From Collinsella sp. (GTDB lineage Bacteria; Actinomycetota; Coriobacteriia; Coriobacteriales; Coriobacteriaceae): a stretch of DNA of 64,000 bases. The notes under the pieces were generated by a model. It was not told the DNA's origin, made no database searches, and saw nothing but the letters and a program-made list of their open reading frames with translations. The stretch spans positions 1 through 64,000 of the forward strand of contig DXZU01000030.1 in the NCBI GenBank assembly GCA_019419525.1, read 5' to 3'. Positions 58,979 through 64,000 of this stretch are shown in pieces (the stretch's first letter is position 1; every line of letters begins with the position of its first letter). Position numbers and translations under genes: made by a program.

Positions 58979-59058
58979 TCGAATGCCGGCGGACGGAGCG
59001 ACAGGACTGCAAACGCTCGGAAGACTACAGCCCCGGCACCCCGTCCGCCGGCATTCGA
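58979..59058. repeat. Inverted repeat beyond the nrdD promoter
   Basis: A perfect 18-bp inverted repeat: TCGAATGCCGGCGGACGG (58979-58996) and its complement (59041-59058) around a 44-base loop. It lies 11 bases past the stop of the frameshifted membrane gene. The stretch 58778-58978 contains no gene. Confidence 0.8.
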
Positions 59059-59069
59059 TAGGCGAGGAA

Positions 59070-59539
59070 CTATTTCTTCTCTTCGTGAGCTATCGTGCGG
59101 CCGAGAGCCGCTGTAAAGGGATCGAGCAGCACGCCGGCGATAACCACAAAGGCCCATCCCTTTGTGACAAGACCTGCCCAACGCGCGAAGAACGTACGGC
59201 CTTCAATCGTTCCGAATCCTCCCTGGAAGGCAATCTCGCCAAACCCGATGACCATAAAGAGCAGAGTTGCGCCAATAACCGTACCGGCGACTTTTGCCGA
59301 TGCGCTCCCCTCCTCAAAACCAAAAAAGTCTAGGCACATGCCAACCGTCTTTCCAAACAGCGGAAGCGCGCTTAACACCTCGGCGATCACCGTGGCGACC
59401 ACGAGCTGCCCCCAAAACCCGTGGGACTTGTCAGGTCCAAACCGGGTGCCCCCTCGATAATGGGGAGAAATGCACAGAGCAACAAGGGGTTAAAGAAGCC
59501 ATTGAGAACGCCGATGACGCGGCCGACGGGAAGCTTCAT
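59070..59539 (-). pseudogene. Frameshifted integral membrane protein gene
   Basis: Translation from the ATG at 59539 gives MKLPVGRVIGVLNGFFNPLL and continues to about codon 42 (...SPTGF), then runs into a stop. One base added at the TTTTGGGGG run (59409-59417) restores one frame through WGQLVVATVIAEVLSALPLF to ARTIAHEEKK-like hydrophobic C-terminal sequence (stop at 59070). The joined protein would be about 155 residues with four hydrophobic segments. Either a recent 1-base loss or a sequencing error. I do not recognise the family; the MFS gene precedes it on the same strand. Confidence 0.65.
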
Positions 59540-59570
59540 AGCCTAAATCCTTTCAGAACAATTGATAGAA

Positions 59571-59599
59571 AAAGGGCCGCCGGCATTTGTCGGCGGCCC
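59571..59599 (-). terminator. Terminator of the MFS gene
   Basis: Perfect 9-bp stem GGGCCGCCG (59574-59582) / CGGCGGCCC (59591-59599) followed by TTTTTC on the minus strand. Confidence 0.8.
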
Positions 59600-59639
59600 C
59601 GATAAAACATGATATGCGGCAAAGCAACTACTCGAGTGG

Positions 59640-60839
59640 CTACTCCGCCTCGCCGCTGGCCGCCATCTTTTCGGCCTCGGCGAGCTGCGCCGGAGTCAGC
59701 TTACGATACTTAATGGCGCCAAAGACGACACAAGCCGCACAGACAATCATGCCGGCGATGAACTTCTGGTCAATCGTTGCACCAAACGGCGACGTCACGG
59801 CCTCAAACACAATGGGAGACAGCGCCATGCCAAAGTTGATGCCTGCCATGCCAATGGCAAGGTTAAACGCACGTCCCTCGGGAGCAGAGTTGCCGGCGGC
59901 AAAATTGCCCTCCAGCGGTACGTATGTCTCCTTACCAAGAGCGACGACAAAGCCCGCAACGCACAGCACCATAAAGGCGGGTGCAACCAGCGTCAGGCCC
60001 AGGCCAACGAGCGTCACGCCCCACGCGATCGGCATCGACAGGTTCTTGAACTTGGCAAACAACGGGCCCACCAAAAGACCGGCCGCAATGCCGGCGACCG
60101 TCATGACGGTCGAAGCGAGGCCAGCCTCAACAGTGCCGCCAAAGCCGCGGCCCACGACAAGCAGCGAGACATTGGAGCTAAAGAGCTGGAACGTGAGTAC
60201 GAACACAAAGCTCATGACCGTGATAATTGCGACCTCTTTGGGCATGTTGGCAAACACGTTGACCTTACGCTTAGGCTCAAGATGACCCTCGGGAAGGCAA
60301 ACAGCCTCGATCACGATGAAAATGATCATGATGAAGTACGCCGCATAGCTGTGAAACCACTCGGCAGAACCCAAAATGCCGGAAACCATCGTCCAGATAA
60401 TGCCGCCCAGTGCAACAAAAGTGGAGTAGATGCCCATAACAAACGAGCGCTGCTTTCCGCCAAAGTAATCCGCGATAAGAGCGTCCGTTGAATTCTGCAC
60501 GGCGCCGAGACCAAGGCCCATGACAGCAGAAGCCGCTAAGACCTGGCCGAGCGAGTCGTGGAACACCAGCACCGAGGCGCCTGCCAGCATCACGATAACG
60601 TGACCGACGAGCGTCGTCTTCTTCTTGGACAAGCGAGAGGCGAGCTGTGAAGAGACGAGCATGGCGGACAGCGCCATCATCAACGGGATGATGCCGATGA
60701 TCATCTGAACGGCAGCGATGTTTTCGTTGGGAAACGCCGCCGCAACAGAGGCCACGATGGGAACGGGCACGAGCATGCCCATAATGCACATGGCGGCAGC
60801 ATAAATGCCCACCAGGTACTTGATCTTGGTTTTATCCAT
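59640..60839 (-). CDS. Major facilitator superfamily transporter
   Basis: A 399-residue carrier with about 12 membrane helices. The loop 2-3 motif region is QLASRLSKKKTTLVGHVIV, and a long hydrophilic loop (PEGHLEPKRKVNVF) lies at the centre. It lies 75 bases after the butyrate kinase stop, beyond a terminator-like hairpin, so it may be partly co-expressed with the acyl-metabolism genes and move their substrate or product. Specificity cannot be read from sequence. Confidence 0.9.
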   Translation of the reverse strand: MDKTKIKYLVGIYAAAMCIMGMLVPVPIVASVAAAFPNENIAAVQMIIGIIPLMMALSAMLVSSQLASRLSKKKTTLVGHVIVMLAGASVLVFHDSLGQVLAASAVMGLGLGAVQNSTDALIADYFGGKQRSFVMGIYSTFVALGGIIWTMVSGILGSAEWFHSYAAYFIMIIFIVIEAVCLPEGHLEPKRKVNVFANMPKEVAIITVMSFVFVLTFQLFSSNVSLLVVGRGFGGTVEAGLASTVMTVAGIAAGLLVGPLFAKFKNLSMPIAWGVTLVGLGLTLVAPAFMVLCVAGFVVALGKETYVPLEGNFAAGNSAPEGRAFNLAIGMAGINFGMALSPIVFEAVTSPFGATIDQKFIAGMIVCAACVVFGAIKYRKLTPAQLAEAEKMAASGEAE

Positions 60840-60860
60840 GATTCATCCTTACACTTAGAG

Positions 60861-60902
60861 AAAAAGGTTGGGGCGGTCGGACGTCACCATCGGCCGCCCC
60901 AA
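60861..60902 (-). terminator. Terminator after butyrate kinase
   Basis: TTGGGGCGG (60868-60876) / CCGCCCCAA (60894-60902) with CCTTTTTC following on the minus strand. Confidence 0.75.
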
Positions 60903-60913
60903 ACACAGCACTA

Positions 60914-62026
60914 TCAGTCGTTGAATCCGGTGAACACGGGCTCTCCGCTGTACACGAGCGCCTCCTCGATGCCATCGAGCACGCGGCAGGCGCCAGACGC
61001 CATCGCCTCGAGTTCAAACTCGCCGGGATAAGCCGATACGGGCGCGATCCAAGAGCAGCACTCCTCAATCGAGGCAACGAGTTCCTTACTGTGGACCATG
61101 CCGCCTCCGAGCAAGATACCGTCGACGTTGCCCTTCAGCACACTGGCCATCTCGCCGATCCACTTGCAGATCTGATAGACCATCGCATCCCAGGCGCGAG
61201 CTGCGGCCTTATCGCCCGCTGCAGCACGTTCGCACACCTCGATGGCATCGGAGGTACCCAAAAGATCGACAAAGCCGCCCGTCTTCATGCAATGGGCACG
61301 GGCGACATCAAGACCGTGCTCTGCGGTGTACTTTGCGACCTCGATCGCGGGAACCGATCCACAGCGCGTAGGCGCCATGGGACCCTCGCCGCCGACGATA
61401 TCGTTGCCGTCCACCATCTTGCCCTTAAGGTGGGCCGAGATAGAGATGCCGCCGCCGATATGACAGACGATAAAGTTGCACTCGTCGTATGCGCGACCGA
61501 GCTTTGCCGCATGGCGGATGGCGGTCTCTTTGAGATTAAGGGCGTGCAGGTGCACGTTTCGATACACGCCCTTAATGCCCGTCATACGTGCGAGGTCGCA
61601 CAGTTCGTCGGTATCGGGAGGATTCACCACAAAAGAAGGCTTTCCCGTCTTTGAGGCAAACTCATGGGCAATCTGGGGACCCAACTGCGCCGGGTGCCGA
61701 ACGCCATTCGCACCGATGCGGGCATGCTCGAGCATGACCTCGTTGATGGCATACGTACCACCGGGCAGCGAAAGCAGACCGCCGCCGCGACCGACAAAGG
61801 CATCAAAGTCCTCGAGCTTCAGGCCCGCCTCCCCCAGCGCTCCAAGGATCAGATCGCAGCGATACGGCATCTGAGCCGAAACCCCGTCGAACTGGGCAAG
61901 GTCCTTCGCATCGTGCGCAACGTTCTTGCTGAGCTTGCACTCATCACCCTCAAACACGCCCACCTTCGTGGAAGTGGAACCCGGGTTGATTACCAGAACG
62001 CGCCAGGGAGTCTTTTTATCGGACAT
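60914..62026 (-). CDS. buk: Butyrate (acyl) kinase
   Basis: A 370-residue ASKHA kinase interconverting acyl phosphate plus ADP and the acid plus ATP. The phosphate motif is VLVINPGSTSTKVGVFEG; FVGRGGGLLSLPGGTYAI and FIVCHIGGGISISAHLKGKMVDGND are specific to butyrate kinase rather than acetate kinase; the adenosine motif is GNVDGILLGGGMVHSKEL. GGAGG precedes the ATG. It follows the phosphate acyltransferase by 3 bases. It may act on propionyl-, butyryl- or branched acyl phosphates. Confidence 0.92.
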   Translation of the reverse strand: MSDKKTPWRVLVINPGSTSTKVGVFEGDECKLSKNVAHDAKDLAQFDGVSAQMPYRCDLILGALGEAGLKLEDFDAFVGRGGGLLSLPGGTYAINEVMLEHARIGANGVRHPAQLGPQIAHEFASKTGKPSFVVNPPDTDELCDLARMTGIKGVYRNVHLHALNLKETAIRHAAKLGRAYDECNFIVCHIGGGISISAHLKGKMVDGNDIVGGEGPMAPTRCGSVPAIEVAKYTAEHGLDVARAHCMKTGGFVDLLGTSDAIEVCERAAAGDKAAARAWDAMVYQICKWIGEMASVLKGNVDGILLGGGMVHSKELVASIEECCSWIAPVSAYPGEFELEAMASGACRVLDGIEEALVYSGEPVFTGFND

Positions 62027-62029
62027 ACC

Positions 62030-63037
62030 TTAAGCCTCCTTAAGCGCCTGAGCGCGCACGCAGCTCATCACCACGTTGCCGACGATCTCATCGACGGGCG
62101 CAGAGCGCGAGCAATCGCACACGGTCTTCTTGAAGCCCTGAAGCATGGGGCCGTAAGCATTGGCGCCGGTCAGATTCTGGATGATCTTGACACCGATATT
62201 GCCCACGTTGATATCGGGCCAGATGACCACGTTGGCTTGGCCCGCAACAGCAGACTCACGATGCACCTTCTTGGCCGCGACCTTGGGGTTAATCGCCGAA
62301 TCAAACTGGAACTCACCGTCGATGGCAAGGTCGGGACGGCGATCGTTGGCAATCTCGCGAGCACGACGTACCTTATCGACGAGTTCGTTATCCATCGAAC
62401 CGTCAGTCGAATGCGAAAGCAGCGCGCAACGGATATCCCATCCGGTCAGCGAGCGCACCGTTTCACTCGACGAAATCGCGATCGAGGCAAGCTCCTCGCT
62501 CGTGGGGTCAACGCAAACGGCAGAATCGCCAAAAGCCAAAAGGCCACCTTCGCCGCCGTTCCAGTTGGGAATGTCGGCGATACCGCACGAGCTCACGGTG
62601 TCCACCCCGTCAGCAAGACCAACGATGGTCTGACCCGCCAGGATGATATCGCCCGTAGCGTTATCGATACCGGCGAACATAACGTCGACATCGCCGAGCA
62701 CCTGCAAAATCAGGGCGCGCTCAAGCGGACGCGTCATACGGCGCGCGGCGCCCTTGGGCTTAAACTTGCAATCCGGATGAGAAAGATAGCGCTCGCAGCA
62801 AGCGGCGTTTGCCTCCTCGTCGGTCACATCGACAATCTCGATGCCGTCAAGGGAGATGCCGCGCTCATCGGCAAGCTCCTTGAGCTTGCCCCCGTCGCCG
62901 ACCAGCACGCATTCGGCAAGATGTTCGGCGGCGATCTTTGCGACCGCCTGCATCATGGTCTCGTTTTCGCCCTCGGGAAAAGCAACGCGCATAGGCTTGG
63001 CGGCAGCCTGCTCGCGCAGGGTCTGCATCAGGTCCAT
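62030..63037 (-). CDS. Phosphate acyltransferase (Pta/Ptb family)
   Basis: A 335-residue enzyme exchanging CoA for phosphate on an acyl group. PTA_PTB motifs are RVAFPEGENETMMQAVAKI, VDVMFAGIDNATGDIILAGQ, ALLSHSTDGSMDNELVDKV and DINVGNIGVKIIQNLTGANAYGP, the last being the phosphate-binding loop. The front FPEG resembles phosphotransacetylase, but the partner kinase is of butyrate type, so the acyl chain is uncertain. Coupled downstream of the acyl carrier protein gene (5 bases). Confidence 0.9.
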   Translation of the reverse strand: MDLMQTLREQAAAKPMRVAFPEGENETMMQAVAKIAAEHLAECVLVGDGGKLKELADERGISLDGIEIVDVTDEEANAACCERYLSHPDCKFKPKGAARRMTRPLERALILQVLGDVDVMFAGIDNATGDIILAGQTIVGLADGVDTVSSCGIADIPNWNGGEGGLLAFGDSAVCVDPTSEELASIAISSSETVRSLTGWDIRCALLSHSTDGSMDNELVDKVRRAREIANDRRPDLAIDGEFQFDSAINPKVAAKKVHRESAVAGQANVVIWPDINVGNIGVKIIQNLTGANAYGPMLQGFKKTVCDCSRSAPVDEIVGNVVMSCVRAQALKEA

Positions 63038-63042
63038 GGCAG

Positions 63043-63276
63043 TTACTCCATCTCTTCGGCAGTGCGCTCAATAAGCTCACCGATGGTCTTCATGACCATG
63101 ACCTCGCGAACGGGAACCTCGGCATCGAGTTCGTTCTCGATCATGGAGGTCAGAGCGATCATCTTCATCGAGCCCTTGCCCAGGGTCTCAAACGTCGTCT
63201 CGGGAGTCACATCGCCATCGTAGTTGTAAGCGGACTTGGCAAAATCGCAGATCTGCTGAGTGAGTTCTTCATTCAT
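63043..63276 (-). CDS. Acyl carrier protein-like
   Basis: A 77-residue four-helix carrier. The phosphopantetheine attachment site is GKGSMKMIALTSMIE, with Ser36 in place of the usual DSL setting, and acidic helices follow (ENELDAEVPVREVMVM). It is a specialised carrier, not the housekeeping AcpP, which has a strict DSLDTVEL motif. Its position between a DUF35/thiolase pair and a phosphate acyltransferase suggests it holds or channels an acyl intermediate. Confidence 0.85.
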   Translation of the reverse strand: MNEELTQQICDFAKSAYNYDGDVTPETTFETLGKGSMKMIALTSMIENELDAEVPVREVMVMKTIGELIERTAEEME

Positions 63277-63309
63277 GACAAAGCCTTTCTAAAATAAAAA
63301 GAGGGGCGA

Positions 63310-63343
63310 CCACGGCGGGCTGGAGACATGGGTCCCGCCGTGG
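63310..63343 (-). terminator. Intercistronic hairpin upstream of the acyl carrier protein gene
   Basis: Perfect 10-bp stem CCACGGCGGG (63310-63319) / CCCGCCGTGG (63334-63343), with CTTTTTATTTT nine bases further on the minus strand. Probably a partial terminator or an mRNA processing point between the DUF35 and acyl carrier genes. Confidence 0.6.
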
Positions 63344-63380
63344 CCTAAGAGAGGAATCGAATTGTTACAAGGGTGAAAAC

Positions 63381-63803
63381 CTAGTCGTCAAGCTCGAACG
63401 TAAGCTCTTTGTAGCCCGGACGGTCGATAACCTTGGCATGGACGCCAACGATCTCGCCCGCCATGAGTTTTGCGCGGATCTCGGGGGCCTTCTTCTTGGT
63501 AATGCCGTAGATGACGTAGGTGTACTGAGAACCCTCGTCGATATCGACGGCGCCGTAGGCGTACTTGCCATACTCCTTGAGGTAGGGCTTGTCGTTCTGC
63601 GGACCAGGCAGGGTAAAATCGATCAGATGGCCGTGACCAGAAACCTGGACCCAATCGGTCTTGTGATAGCCGCAGGCATTGCAGGCAAGGTGGGGCGGAA
63701 ACTCGACGGCTCCGCACTCGGGGCACCGGCGTGCCCAATAGATGCCCTCTTCAAGACCCGCGTAGAACTTCTTGACCACGGGCTCCATATCTTTGAGTTG
63801 CAT
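63381..63803 (-). CDS. DUF35 protein: zinc ribbon plus OB fold
   Basis: A 140-residue protein. The rubredoxin-like zinc ribbon is RRCPECGAVEFPPHLACNAC (about residues 26-45), and the OB fold (VQVSGHGHLIDFTL to VHAKVIDRPGYKELTFEL) follows. DUF35 proteins form complexes with thiolases, ketoacyl synthases or HMG-CoA synthase and hold the CoA substrate. It sits 38 bases after the thiolase gene. Not catalytic by itself. Confidence 0.9.
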   Translation of the reverse strand: MQLKDMEPVVKKFYAGLEEGIYWARRCPECGAVEFPPHLACNACGYHKTDWVQVSGHGHLIDFTLPGPQNDKPYLKEYGKYAYGAVDIDEGSQYTYVIYGITKKKAPEIRAKLMAGEIVGVHAKVIDRPGYKELTFELDD

Positions 63804-63841
63804 GAGAATACTCCTTATGGGAAATCGAAAACCGCGGTCGC

Positions 63842-64000
63842 TTAGGCGACGGTACGAAGAATCTGGCAGCGCACGTTCTGAGAACCGCCAAAACCGCGCA
63901 GGAACGCCGTCTCGGGAACCTTCTTCATCTGGGTGGCACCGGCGACGCCGCGCATCTGCTTGACGGCCTCGACGATATCGGCGATGCCCGATGCGCCATG
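63842..64000 (-). CDS. Thiolase-family protein, C-terminal fragment
   Basis: Only the last 52 residues and stop are in the window; the gene runs past its right edge. The readable end HGASGIADIVEAVKQMRGVA followed by GATQMKK... and FLRGFGGSQNVRCQIL matches the thiolase C-terminus (HPxGxxG...E...QLRGEAG, then GGxG). It is the first visible gene of the acyl-metabolism cluster. Condensing or cleaving direction and chain length cannot be judged. Confidence 0.8.
   Translation of the reverse strand, partial: HGASGIADIVEAVKQMRGVAGATQMKKVPETAFLRGFGGSQNVRCQILRTVA

Noticed and set aside
13718..64000. CRISPR array or prophage
   Set aside because: No regularly spaced direct repeats, cas genes, integrase, terminase or structural phage genes were seen anywhere in the window.

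Overview
The window is a contiguous piece of a GC-rich (about 60 percent) bacterial chromosome, almost certainly a gut Coriobacteriia member of the Collinsella type. This is inferred from the gene set and style: strong GGAGG-type ribosome binding sites, anaerobic class III ribonucleotide reductase, L-lactate dehydrogenase, an anaerobic acyl-kinase cluster, Actinobacteria-like GC content, and Firmicute-like accessory genes (YolD, DUF3793, SdpR/SdpI). No rRNA, tRNA, CRISPR array, prophage or intact insertion sequence was seen. The sequence is dense with short genes, usually closed by strong hairpin terminators.

Layout. 1-12 kb: nucleoid-associated protein, DUF2974 hydrolase flanked by direct repeats, L-lactate dehydrogenase, aminotransferase, glutamine-dependent NAD synthase, two repetitive-tailed proteins of unknown role, EttA, and an SdpI/SdpR pair. 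12.5-12.9 kb: a 28-residue membrane peptide whose promoter holds a LexA-type box and which faces an antisense promoter, resembling an SOS-controlled type I toxin locus. 12.9-14.5 kb: TcdA and a TatD nuclease. 14.6-26 kb: a ten-gene operon plus GntR regulator built around the fructoselysine genes frlB/frlC/frlD, with a YfcC-type carrier, two unusual amidohydrolases, two more sugar kinases, BtpA and YjbQ; it looks like an extended Amadori-product pathway. 26-30 kb: HAD phosphatases and Pgi. 30-34 kb: an SOS-controlled Y-family polymerase with YolD, a copper-type HMA protein, and DUF3793 with flavodoxin.

34-46 kb: amino-acid ABC transporter (ATPase, permease with an added extracellular domain, lipoprotein), endonuclease IV, two oxidoreductases, a cyclase, PanE, a secreted coiled-coil protein, and MetY with a 17-codon leader peptide and a divergent LysR regulator. 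46-55 kb: RNase HI, oxidoreductase, acylphosphatase, PerR/Fur, HAD, a UreE-like protein next to a SlyD-like FKBP, M19 dipeptidase, a YgjP-type metallopeptidase and folB/HD/folE. 55-58.8 kb: nrdG and nrdD, separated by a 426-bp spacer of large palindromes and preceded by paired NrdR boxes. 59-64 kb: a frameshifted membrane gene, MFS carrier, butyrate kinase, phosphate acyltransferase, acyl carrier protein, DUF35 Zn-ribbon/OB protein and the end of a thiolase, all on the minus strand and probably one acyl-metabolism cluster that continues past the window.

A recurring theme is intergenic palindromes. Two 63-bp elements bracket one oxidoreductase gene and differ by a covarying 4-bp box. Others lie beside pgi, between nrdD and nrdG, and beyond the nrdD promoter.
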